Shown piece after piece: positions 1 through 6,779 of a stretch of DNA of 12,701 nt; position 1 is the first letter of the stretch, and every line of letters starts with the position of its first letter. The DNA comes from JAVVHH01 sp032249615 (lineage in GTDB: Bacteria > Pseudomonadota > Alphaproteobacteria > Acetobacterales > Acetobacteraceae): positions 1 to 12,701 of the forward strand of contig JAVVHH010000110.1 in NCBI GenBank assembly GCA_032249615.1, written 5' to 3'. The notes below the pieces were generated by a model. It had not been told where the DNA came from. It searched no databases and saw nothing but the letters and a program-made list of their open reading frames with translations. Position numbers and translations under genes: made by a program.

Positions 1-56
1 TGCTGAAGCTTGCCGCCATCCGGCTATGGCTGAGAGCTTATGAGTCCACGCCCTAA
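1..56 (+). pseudogene. C-terminal end of an IS5-family transposase (cut by window edge)
   Basis: Reading from base 3, the plus strand encodes LKLAAIRLWLRAYESTP followed by TAA at 54-56. This resembles the usual last residues of IS5-family DDE transposases, a hydrophobic A-x-I-R-L-W-L-R stretch ending in YESTP or NESTS (family knowledge recalled, not searched). Only the last 17 codons are in the window, so whether the element is intact cannot be judged. A possible terminal repeat follows at 58-75. It indicates that an insertion sequence lies directly to the left of the GAF gene. Confidence 0.6.
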
Positions 57-57
57 C

Positions 58-75
58 CTCTTTGCGAAACCACTC
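58..75 (+). repeat. Possible right terminal inverted repeat of the IS5-type element
   Basis: The sequence ctctttgcgaaaccactc starts two bases after the transposase stop codon. A TTTCGCAAA core near the ends is typical of many IS5-family elements. The partner repeat lies outside the window, so neither the exact boundary nor the target duplication can be confirmed. Confidence 0.35.
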
Positions 76-142
76 TTTTCGTACTCGATGGCTGCTTTTT
101 ACCACCAGCCTCCTATTGGTCTGAAGCGAGAAAATCGTCTCA

Positions 143-640
143 ATGGATCCGCACACAGAAACGAGCAGACTACAACGCCTCAATAGCCTCGGTATACTGG
201 ACACTCCAGAAGATGTGTTGTTTCGCTGCTTAGCTCAGCAAGCGCTTAAGCTGATGCCCGGCACCTCGATTGCAGCCGTAAGCCTCGTCGACTCCGATCG
301 GCAGTGGTTCAAGACGATCATCGGGCTGGACATAAAAGAGGCACCACGCAGTATGTCCTTCTGCTCCCATACGATCGAAACCCCCAACGTCCTGGTGATA
401 GAAGATGCAACACGCGACAGTCGTTTCGCTGATAACCCGCTCGTCCTCTCTGCACCCGCCATTCGCTTCTATGCCGGTGTCAAACTATTGGGCGGGGTCG
501 GCGCACTCTGTGTCATCGGCAAACAGCCCCGGCGCGCGACCAAAGATGAGATCGTCAAGCTGACGAAGCTTGCGCGATACGTGGATATTCAACTCTTGGC
601 CCATGGCACATTGTTCAATCTTTCAGCTCAAGCTACATAA
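143..640 (+). CDS. Stand-alone GAF-domain protein (165 aa)
   Basis: The product is essentially one GAF domain with no attached output domain. The N-terminus (R-L-x-x-L-x-x-L-G-I-L-D-T-P-E-D, residues 9-24) matches the start of many GAF sensor proteins that carry histidine kinase or GGDEF domains. Residues 42-56 (I-A-A-V-S-L-V-D-S-D-R-Q-W-F-K), the SFCSHTI stretch near 72-78, the DSRFADNPLV block at 92-101 and IRFYAGVKL at 107-115 are the family's conserved blocks in order. The protein ends soon after GALCVIGKQPRR (120-131) with a short helix. There is no signal peptide or membrane segment. GAF domains bind small ligands or chromophores; the ligand here cannot be read from sequence, although C74 lies in a block where some relatives have a conserved Cys. 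The ATG at 143 fits the family N-terminus but has only a weak ribosome site. The gene lies just right of an IS end and its DNA is clearly less GC-rich than the rest, suggesting separate acquisition. It converges on the hydratase gene with 30 bases between stops. Confidence 0.88.
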   Translation: MDPHTETSRLQRLNSLGILDTPEDVLFRCLAQQALKLMPGTSIAAVSLVDSDRQWFKTIIGLDIKEAPRSMSFCSHTIETPNVLVIEDATRDSRFADNPLVLSAPAIRFYAGVKLLGGVGALCVIGKQPRRATKDEIVKLTKLARYVDIQLLAHGTLFNLSAQAT

Positions 641-670
641 GCCACGCGATCGCTGATGGGGGCTGTCCGA

Positions 671-1444
671 CTAACCGGTCTTCCGCGCCGCAAAAAAAGC
701 GGCCACTGCGGCCCTCATCGCCGGCGATCGCCCCGCCTCCCCCTGGGCGTCCCGCTCCATCCCCAACTGCGCCTCCAGCCCGGCCTCTCCCCCCGCCCCG
801 ATCAGCCGCTTGGTCGTCGCCACCGCCTCCGGTGGCAGCCCGGCGAGCTTGGCCGCCACCCGGTCCACCTCTCCCCCAAGCGCCTCCGGCGCCGTGACCT
901 GCCACACCAGGCCCCACCGCTCCGCCTCCTCGGCCGCGAGCCGCTCCCCCAGCAGCATCATTCCCGTTGCCCGTACCCGGCCGATCATCCGCGGAAGAAA
1001 CAGCGTATTTCCCAGGTCCGGCACCAGCGCGATCCCGACGAAAGGCTCATAGAAATACGCCGCGCTCGAGGCCAGCACGATGTCCCCCGCCAGCGCCACG
1101 CCCACGGCCGCTCCTGCACACGGCCCATTCACGGCCGTGATGATCGGCAGCCTCGATTGCCGCATCTGCAGGATAAGCGGGTTGAAATGCCGCTCCAGCA
1201 CCGTATCGAGCTGCGGCACCTCGTCCGGTGCTACCGTCGCCAGGTCATATCCCGCCCCGAACGCCCGTCCCTCGCCCGTCAGCACCGCAACCCTCACCGC
1301 CGGGTCCTGCTCCGCATCCGAGAACGCCGCCCGCAGCTCGTCCGCGGTCTCGTTGCGGTAGGCGTTCAGCTTGTGCGGCCGGGTCACCGTGATGCGGGCG
1401 ACCGCGCCGGAGACCGTCATTGCGATATCCTCGAAGTTCGGCAA
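671..1444 (-). CDS. Enoyl-CoA hydratase/isomerase (crotonase) family protein, TTG start
   Basis: This 257-residue protein has the crotonase fold and acts on an acyl-CoA, probably in fatty-acid or aromatic-acid degradation. Visible blocks are ARITVTRPHKLNAY (16-29), the oxyanion-hole segment AFGAGYD (61-67), the second oxyanion segment NGPCAGAAVGVALAGD (106-121) and GIALVPDLGNTLFLPR (137-152). Both glutamates of classical hydratases appear missing: by my alignment G115 and F135 occupy those positions. D143 in V-P-D-L-G matches the aspartate used by PaaG-type isomerases, so an isomerase role is more likely than hydration (inference). I chose TTG at 1442-1444 because a strong ribosome site sits six bases upstream and the resulting N-terminus PNFEDIAMTVSGAVARI matches the family. 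The ATG at 1418-1420 would start too close to the first strand. The open frame continues to 1567, but the extra residues do not look like this family. The specific substrate is unknown. Confidence 0.9.
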   Translation of the reverse strand: MPNFEDIAMTVSGAVARITVTRPHKLNAYRNETADELRAAFSDAEQDPAVRVAVLTGEGRAFGAGYDLATVAPDEVPQLDTVLERHFNPLILQMRQSRLPIITAVNGPCAGAAVGVALAGDIVLASSAAYFYEPFVGIALVPDLGNTLFLPRMIGRVRATGMMLLGERLAAEEAERWGLVWQVTAPEALGGEVDRVAAKLAGLPPEAVATTKRLIGAGGEAGLEAQLGMERDAQGEAGRSPAMRAAVAAFFAARKTG

Positions 1445-1882
1445 GCGTGGTCCTCCCCCTGTTGCTGAACCGCAGCGAGCTTGATTGAGCGGCTCCCGTT
1501 CGGCCTTATGTAGCCGAGATGACCGCACTGAGCGACCCATCCGCCTCGTCGGCCTGGCCGGCCGCAAAGCCGAGCGGAATGAAACCGATCCAGCAAATCA
1601 TCAGTCGCGGCCGCCGGATGGCACCCCAGTTTGAGGCGGTGGCGGCCGCCAATCCGCGGCCCGCAAGGCCCGCTCCATGGTCGTGTTTCCCGCGCCCCCG
1701 GCGGGTGGCATCGCGCTCAGCGCTGAGATCGCGCCGCCGTCAGCCCTCGCTCCCCGCTGAGCGCGACATCGCGCAAACCAGACCTGCTGCGCGCTTTCGG
1801 CGATTCCGACCCGATCGACCGAGCCCATCCGGACGCCCCGGAGAACCGCCAAATCGTGATCACCCGGGACATCATGTGGGCG
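1445..1882. other. Intergenic stretch without a recognisable gene
   Basis: About 440 bases separate the start of the crotonase gene from the end of the phosphatase/kinase gene. It should hold the promoter of the crotonase gene, but I found no clear -35/-10 pair. Several open frames exist on both strands, as expected for GC-rich DNA: a plus-strand frame from 1519, minus-strand 1601-1852, and a startless plus-strand frame 1727-1918. None gave a recognisable protein or a convincing ribosome site. No rho-independent terminator with a T-run was found after the operon end at 1883. Degenerate remains of an older gene are possible. Confidence 0.5.
1451..1460 (-). promoter_or_regulatory. Strong Shine-Dalgarno site for the crotonase-family gene
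   Basis: On the minus strand the sequence AGGGGGAGGA lies six bases before a TTG codon at 1442-1444. This is a near-ideal ribosome binding site and supports TTG as the start. A second, weaker GAGGA lies seven bases before the ATG at 1418-1420, so internal initiation there remains possible. Confidence 0.6.
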
Positions 1883-3670
1883 TCACCGCAACGCGAAGCT
1901 CGCGACGGTCGCGAGCAGTAGCAGCGCGGAGACGATCTTCCAGAACCGGAGCGGGTCCGCGTCGTACAACGTGCGCTGACGGACGTGGGTGGGGGCGCCG
2001 GTCACCATGCCAGCCTCCAGCGCCAGCACGAATTCGAGGACGTCGGCCGGACGGTCACGCCGGTCCACCGCGACCGCGCGGGCCAACTCACCGGACAGCC
2101 ACGCCGGCAAGTCCGGCCGCTTGCGCTCGAGCGGCGCCGGCGTTCCGAACCGCGGCCGCGAGAACGGCTCGACTTCGCCGTAGGGGTAGGCGCCGCCAGT
2201 CCACATGCGCCAGAGCGTCACTCCGAGTGCGAAGAGATCTGAGCTCTCGTCGCCGGGCTTGCCCGCCAGCAATTCCGGCGCCATGTAGCTCGCGGTCCCC
2301 GGAACATCGCGTGGCGCGAAATCCTCCAGGTGCGGCAGCCGTGCCACCCCGAGATCGATCAGCCGCAATCCCCCGGGGACGAGCAGCACGTTGTCCGGCT
2401 TGATGTCGCGATGGATCACCCCGGCCCGGTGCAGGGCGGCGACAGCCTTGCCGAGATTGACCGCGACCTCGATCCCCTCCCGCAAGGTGAGCGGTGGCCC
2501 CCGCAGCAGGCGGCGCTCGAGCGTCTCCTCGCCATAATACGGCATCACCACGTAAAGTTGGCTGCCGCGCCCCTCCCGTGGCTCGAGGATTTCGCCGACG
2601 TAAGGGCTGCGGACGCGCCCGGCAATCCAGCTTTCCCGCAGATAGGCTTGGCGAAAGGTCGCCTCCTCCGCACTGCCGGGCTTAGGGAATTTCAGCACCA
2701 CGGCCCGGCCATCGCGCATGTCCCGCCCGAGAAACACGCGGCTGTACTGCGCGTCGGCCAGCACCCGCTCCAGCTCGAAGCCGTCGATCTCGGCGCCCGC
2801 CCGCGGGAGGGCCAGGATTGGCCGGCTGGCGATGAGCGCCTCGATGTCAGCCTGGTCCGGCAGCGGCAGGTCGAGGACGTCGAGCACCAGCGCCGTCGCG
2901 TTATCGCCGACATTGCCCGTCAGCGCCTCATCGACCAGACGGCGCGCAGTCGTCTCCGGCGCCTCCCGCCGACCCAGAGCCGCCGCGATCTGCGCCTCCG
3001 ACAGCGCGCCGTGCACCCCGTCGGTGGCCAGCAGAAGCCGGTCGTTGGCGCGCGTCGAATGCTCCGCGTAATCGACCCGCACGTCGGGCTCGGCGCCGAT
3101 GGCCCGGGTCAGACCGTGCGACACCCCCGGGCGCCCCAGCACATGGTCGGTCGTCAGCACATCCAGCCTATGGTTGCGCATGCGGTAGAGCCGCGTGTCG
3201 CCGACATGGAAGACGTGCAGCCGCTGGCCGCGCAGGACAATCGTTGTGAACGTGCACGCCATGCCGGCGAGGGCCGGGTCGGTCCGGCCGAGCGTGTGCA
3301 GCCAGCGATTGGCGGCCGCGATCGCCGTGCCGGCGCTGCGCCGGATCGGAAGCGCCTCGCTCTGTCCCAGAACCGCCTCGATGACGCTCCGCACCGCCAA
3401 CTCGGCGGCGACGCGCCCGCCCTTCGCGCCGCCGACCCCGTCGGCCACCGCGGCGATCACGCCATGGCGGGAACCGGGCGCAGCCTCGCCCGTCCACCAC
3501 GCCGCGAAGTCCTGGTTATCCGGCCGCTTGCCCCGCTCGCTCGCATGCCCGACGGCGACGGCGAGGCGGGAGCGGCCGCTTATCCGACCGCCGGCGTGTA
3601 GGGCGCGGGCAGAGTCAGCATCAGCGTTCCGTCCATCTCGCGGCGGATCGGGTAAGTGATCAGGTCGCAC
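1883..3670 (-). CDS. PP2C-type phosphatase fused to Ser/Thr protein kinase, membrane-anchored
   Basis: The protein has two catalytic domains that attach and remove protein phosphate, plus a C-terminal membrane anchor. The PP2C phosphatase occupies about residues 36-265 (numbered from the GTG at 3670), with metal-binding motifs NQD (52-54), ADGVGG (76-81), GDTR (157-160), ATDG (215-218) and GDN (255-257). The kinase covers about 297-555: K327 in VVLKF, E346, HRDIKPDN (420-427), DLG in place of DFG (439-441) and APE (464-466). The glycine-rich loop is replaced by L-A-D-A-Q-Y-S, which I recall as usual for this fusion family. Residues about 576-593 form one hydrophobic helix, so the catalytic domains should face the cytoplasm. 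It is the last gene of the nitrate operon, a context also known in Pseudomonas. It probably adjusts nitrate uptake or reduction (inference; targets unknown). The start is uncertain: GTG at 3670 overlaps nirD by 91 bases, and homology begins only near residue 33. Confidence 0.9.
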   Translation of the reverse strand: MRPDHLPDPPRDGRNADADSARALHAGGRISGRSRLAVAVGHASERGKRPDNQDFAAWWTGEAAPGSRHGVIAAVADGVGGAKGGRVAAELAVRSVIEAVLGQSEALPIRRSAGTAIAAANRWLHTLGRTDPALAGMACTFTTIVLRGQRLHVFHVGDTRLYRMRNHRLDVLTTDHVLGRPGVSHGLTRAIGAEPDVRVDYAEHSTRANDRLLLATDGVHGALSEAQIAAALGRREAPETTARRLVDEALTGNVGDNATALVLDVLDLPLPDQADIEALIASRPILALPRAGAEIDGFELERVLADAQYSRVFLGRDMRDGRAVVLKFPKPGSAEEATFRQAYLRESWIAGRVRSPYVGEILEPREGRGSQLYVVMPYYGEETLERRLLRGPPLTLREGIEVAVNLGKAVAALHRAGVIHRDIKPDNVLLVPGGLRLIDLGVARLPHLEDFAPRDVPGTASYMAPELLAGKPGDESSDLFALGVTLWRMWTGGAYPYGEVEPFSRPRFGTPAPLERKRPDLPAWLSGELARAVAVDRRDRPADVLEFVLALEAGMVTGAPTHVRQRTLYDADPLRFWKIVSALLLLATVASFALR

Positions 3671-3936
3671 GCGCCGCCGATCTCCTTGCCGGATACGAGA
3701 TCATAGCTCCGGTCGTGCAGCGGGCACATGATGGTGCTGCCGCCCAGCATGCCATCGGCCAGCGGCCCCTCCTTGTGAGGGCACGCGGCCTGGGTCGCGA
3801 ACAGCCGGTCGGCGCGGGTGCGGAACACCGCGACGTGCAATCCCAGCACTTCGAACGCGCGCCCCTCGCCGAGCGGGACCTGCTCGACGGGACCGATCGC
3901 GTATTCCTGCTGACGCGCGAAAATTTCGTTTGGCAT
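3580..3936 (-). CDS. nirD: Nitrite reductase small subunit NirD (Rieske-type)
   Basis: This is the small subunit of the cytoplasmic NAD(P)H-dependent assimilatory nitrite reductase, which reduces nitrite to ammonium together with NirB. At 118 residues it has the normal length and one Rieske-like domain. The [2Fe-2S] ligands are present as C-P-H (C52, H54) and C-P-L-H (C71, H74), 16 residues apart. Many NirD proteins have lost these ligands, so here a real cluster is expected. The ATG at 3936 follows the nirB stop after two bases, and a GGTGGAGG ribosome site lies inside the end of nirB seven bases upstream, indicating coupled translation. The TAA stop at 3580-3582 lies within the 5' part of the open frame of the phosphatase/kinase gene. 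Confidence 0.95.
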   Translation of the reverse strand: MPNEIFARQQEYAIGPVEQVPLGEGRAFEVLGLHVAVFRTRADRLFATQAACPHKEGPLADGMLGGSTIMCPLHDRSYDLVSGKEIGGACDLITYPIRREMDGTLMLTLPAPYTPAVG

Positions 3937-3938
3937 CC

Positions 3939-6380
3939 TTACGCCTCCACCGGGATCAACGAACGGAACTGGTTCTCCGTCTTCGGCGCCTCGCCATCTT
4001 TCCAGGGATCGCGGTAGGCGGCGATCGCGGCGGCAACCTCCTCATCGAACCGGCTGCCCCACCCTTCGCTGTCGTCGACCACGACGGCGCGGACCCGCTC
4101 CATGCCGATGCGCTCCACCCAGGTGTAGGTCCGCTCCTTGTATTTCGCGTCCTCGCGGTAGAACTGCATGAAGCGTCCGGAGACCTGCATGACGGCATCC
4201 TCGCCATCGACGGTGCAGAGCAAATCACCCTTGCGCACGTGGCTGCCGCCGGCCCCGCCGACGTAGAGTTCCCACTTGCCGTCCCCGATCGCGACGACGC
4301 CGAGGTCTTTGATCAGCGCTTCGGAGCAGTTGCGCGGGCAACCAGCCGTGGCGAGCTTCATCTTGCCGGGGCTGTCGGAGAAGGCGCGGAAGGTCTTCTC
4401 GATCCTTTGCGCCAGACCCATGCTGTCGCCGAGGCCGAAACGGCAATGATCGGTGCCGATGCAGCTCTTGCAGGTGCGATAGCTCTTGCCCCAGGCATGG
4501 CCCGCCGGCATCCCGATATCGGCCCAGATGCCGGGCAGGTCTTCCTTCTTGACGCCGACCAGGTCGATGCGCTGCCCGCCGGTCAGCTTGACGAGAGGCA
4601 CGTCGTATTTCACCGCAGCCTGGGCGATCCGCATCAACTCTGCCGGGGTGCAGACGCCGCCGGCCATCTCGGGGACAACGGAAAAAGTGCCGTCCTTCTG
4701 GATGTTGCCGTGAACCCGGTCGTTGATGAATCGTGCATCCCGCTCGTCGTCGTAGCGGCCGGGCCAGATCGTGTTCAGCAGCGAGGCGAGCGGGATCTTG
4801 CTGGCGGGATCCTCGACGCCGCCCGCCAGCGCGGCGAACACGGACGACACGGAGCGCAGATCCTGCGCCTTGATCGCGGCAATCAGCTCCTGCTTCTTCA
4901 TCGGAACGCAGGGCACGTAGTAGTGGATCGAGGGATCTTCCTCGATCTCGCCGCCGGCGAACCAGGAGATCACCTCGCCGACGAGCCCCTTGCACGAGCC
5001 GCACCCCTTGCCGGCCCGGGTCGCGTTCATGACGGCGGGCAGGGTGCGATGCCCCGCGGCAACGGCCGCTCCGATGCTCGCCTTGGAAACTCCGTTGCAG
5101 TTGCAGACCTGCGTCTCGGTCGGCATCTCGTCGATCGTCACCTTTTGCGATGGCGCACCGAGATCGAACAGCAATGACAGCCGCTCGTCCGGCAGCGGCG
5201 AATCGCGGTCGAAAGCCTGCATCAGGAACGCGGCCTTCGAGATGTCGCCCAGCAGGATGCCGCCGACCAGGCGGCCGTCGCGGACGATCAGCTTCTTGTA
5301 GGTGCCCTTCTTCGGCTCTTGAAACTGGATGATCTCGTCGCGCTCGTCCTTGGGTTCGGTGATGCCCATGGACGCCAACTCGACGCCCATCACCTTCAGC
5401 TTGGTCGCCAGCTTGGAGCCGTGATAGGCCGCGTCGCGGTTGCGCTCGGTGACGTGGTCGGCAAACACCTTGGCTTGGTCCCACAACGGCGCGACCAGGC
5501 CGTAGACCATGCCGCGGTGTTGGGCGCACTCGCCCACGACATAGATGTTCATGTCGTCGACGGAGCGCATGTGGTTGTCGACCACGATGGCCCGCTCCAC
5601 CGTCAGCCCGGCGCGTGTGCCGATCTCGGCGTTCGGCCTGATCCCCGCCGCCACTACGAGCAACTCGCACGGCAGCGACGTGCCGTCCTTGAACGTGAGG
5701 CCCTCGACCTTCTCCGTGCCCAGCACCGCGGTCGTCGACGTTTCCGTCAGCACCGTGGTGCCCATCTTCTCCATCGCCGTCCGCAGCATGGCGCCGGCCG
5801 TGGCGTCGAGCTGCTGATCCATCAGATGTTTTCCGAGATGAACGACGGTGACGTCGCATCCGTGCGTCATCAGGCCACGGGCCGCCTCAAGCCCCAGCAG
5901 CCCGCCTCCGATCACGACCGCCTTCTTGCCTGGCGCCGCCGCAACCATTCCGATCGTGTCGTCGATCGTGCGGAAACCGAACACGCCGGGCTTGAGCGAC
6001 TTATCGTCCAGATGCAAGCCGGGAATCGGCGGCATGAAGGCGCGCGACCCGGTGGCGATCAGAAGGTAGTCGTACTCCTCGCGCACGCCGTTCGCGGCGA
6101 CCACATACTTGCCGAAACGGTCGATCTCCTCGACCCGCGCCCCGGCATGCAGCGTGATGCCGTTCTCGGCATACCAGTCGAGCGGGTTGAGATAGATCTC
6201 GCTGTAATCCTGCTGGCCGCTCAGGATGTTGGACAGCATGATGCGGTTGTAGTTGCCATACGGCTCGTCGCCGAACATCACGATATCGAACAGGTCGCCG
6301 CCGCCGCGCGCCAGCACCTCCTCGACGGCGCGGGCCCCGGCCATGCCGTTGCCCACTACGACCAGCTTCCGCTTGCTCAT
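3939..6380 (-). CDS. nirB: Assimilatory nitrite reductase large subunit NirB
   Basis: NirB carries FAD, iron-sulfur clusters and siroheme, and moves electrons from NAD(P)H to nitrite in the cytoplasm, giving ammonium. At 813 residues it is close to the usual length. Domains in order: a pyridine nucleotide-disulfide oxidoreductase region with the FAD loop GNGMAG (10-15) and the NAD(P) loop GGGLLGLEAARG (158-169); a BFD-like [2Fe-2S] domain with C426, C428, C460 and C463; a ferredoxin-like half domain (about 555-620); and the siroheme/[4Fe-4S] domain with C640-x5-C646 and C681-x3-C685. All expected ligands are present. The ATG at 6380 has GGGAG seven bases upstream and lies 12 bases after the preceding stop. 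nirD follows after two bases. I see no truncation or frameshift. Confidence 0.97.
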   Translation of the reverse strand: MSKRKLVVVGNGMAGARAVEEVLARGGGDLFDIVMFGDEPYGNYNRIMLSNILSGQQDYSEIYLNPLDWYAENGITLHAGARVEEIDRFGKYVVAANGVREEYDYLLIATGSRAFMPPIPGLHLDDKSLKPGVFGFRTIDDTIGMVAAAPGKKAVVIGGGLLGLEAARGLMTHGCDVTVVHLGKHLMDQQLDATAGAMLRTAMEKMGTTVLTETSTTAVLGTEKVEGLTFKDGTSLPCELLVVAAGIRPNAEIGTRAGLTVERAIVVDNHMRSVDDMNIYVVGECAQHRGMVYGLVAPLWDQAKVFADHVTERNRDAAYHGSKLATKLKVMGVELASMGITEPKDERDEIIQFQEPKKGTYKKLIVRDGRLVGGILLGDISKAAFLMQAFDRDSPLPDERLSLLFDLGAPSQKVTIDEMPTETQVCNCNGVSKASIGAAVAAGHRTLPAVMNATRAGKGCGSCKGLVGEVISWFAGGEIEEDPSIHYYVPCVPMKKQELIAAIKAQDLRSVSSVFAALAGGVEDPASKIPLASLLNTIWPGRYDDERDARFINDRVHGNIQKDGTFSVVPEMAGGVCTPAELMRIAQAAVKYDVPLVKLTGGQRIDLVGVKKEDLPGIWADIGMPAGHAWGKSYRTCKSCIGTDHCRFGLGDSMGLAQRIEKTFRAFSDSPGKMKLATAGCPRNCSEALIKDLGVVAIGDGKWELYVGGAGGSHVRKGDLLCTVDGEDAVMQVSGRFMQFYREDAKYKERTYTWVERIGMERVRAVVVDDSEGWGSRFDEEVAAAIAAYRDPWKDGEAPKTENQFRSLIPVEA

Positions 6381-6392
6381 CGCGCCGCTCCC

Positions 6393-6743
6393 TCAGATTT
6401 CCATGAAGCCGATGTCGAGCACCACGTGGCCGCTGACCCCGTCGGGAGCGGACACCAGGACATCGAGCGAACTCTCCGGCTCCAGGTCTTCGACGACGGC
6501 CAGCGAGACGTGGATCGCCGCCTTGGCGCCGACCGGGAAGGTGCGGAACGACTTGCCGCCGCGCACCAGATGAACCGCGATCAGCGCGTCAGCCGAGTTG
6601 CCGGCGCGTAGATAGATCATCTGCGACCGCTTGTCCGACGACACCGTGTAGGCCAGCGGCGGCATGAGCGACGCTCCCATCCCAAGACCGGTTCCGGTGA
6701 ACGCGTAGGTGCCGTTCAGAAAGAATGGGGTGGTTTCCATCAT
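6393..6743 (-). CDS. Uncharacterised small protein inside the nitrate operon (116 aa)
   Basis: I recall similar unnamed proteins next to nasA/nirB genes in other proteobacteria but know no function. The sequence is rich in short alternating hydrophobic stretches and glycines, for example NGTYAFTGTGLGMGAS (10-25), SQMIYLRAGNS (40-50), SFRTFPVGAKAAIHVSLAVV (65-84) and GVSGHVVLDIGFMEI (102-116), which suggests a small all-beta fold. There is no cysteine, no signal peptide and no membrane segment, so it should be a cytoplasmic protein without its own metal cluster. It lies 36 bases after nasA and 12 bases before nirB, so it is made together with both reductases. An assembly factor, cofactor-insertion helper or docking protein is possible (inference). 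Two adjacent ATG codons (6743 and 6740) compete; the AAGGG upstream is better spaced for the second. Confidence 0.8.
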   Translation of the reverse strand: MMETTPFFLNGTYAFTGTGLGMGASLMPPLAYTVSSDKRSQMIYLRAGNSADALIAVHLVRGGKSFRTFPVGAKAAIHVSLAVVEDLEPESSLDVLVSAPDGVSGHVVLDIGFMEI

Positions 6744-6779
6744 CGCCCTTTGTCGAAACTAAAACTGCGCATGCGAAAA

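Noticed and set aside
297..315. Missing glycine-rich loop in the kinase domain (residues about 300-312 of the fusion) read as a dead kinase
   Set aside because: The catalytic Lys, Glu, HRD Asp and DLG Asp are all present, and loss of the loop glycines is, as far as I recall, normal for this phosphatase/kinase fusion family. The coordinates given here are approximate protein-level; the DNA lies near 2735-2775.
603..619. TGGCAC in the 3' end of the GAF gene as a sigma-54 promoter
   Set aside because: No TTGCA or similar at the required spacing, and no plus-strand gene follows.
1445..1567. Upstream extension of the crotonase gene to 1567
   Set aside because: The extra 41 residues are Arg-rich and unlike the family, while the TTG at 1442-1444 has an excellent ribosome site.
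1601..1852. 83-codon minus-strand frame in the intergenic stretch
   Set aside because: No ribosome site, no recognisable motif, and composition typical of chance frames in GC-rich DNA.
2330..3601. 423-codon plus-strand open frame opposite the phosphatase/kinase gene
   Set aside because: Antisense shadow: the minus-strand frame carries every PP2C and kinase motif and the plus-strand product has low-complexity Arg/Pro/Gly composition.
4225..5859. 544-codon minus-strand frame inside nirB
   Set aside because: Out-of-frame reading of nirB with extreme Arg content; not a separate gene and not evidence of a frameshift, since nirB itself is uninterrupted.
3930..6611. Long plus-strand open frames (3930-5177 and 5319-6611) opposite nirB
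   Set aside because: They mirror the nirB coding strand in GC-rich DNA, are rich in Arg, Ala, His and Asp, and have no recognisable domain, whereas nirB has all its cofactor ligands.
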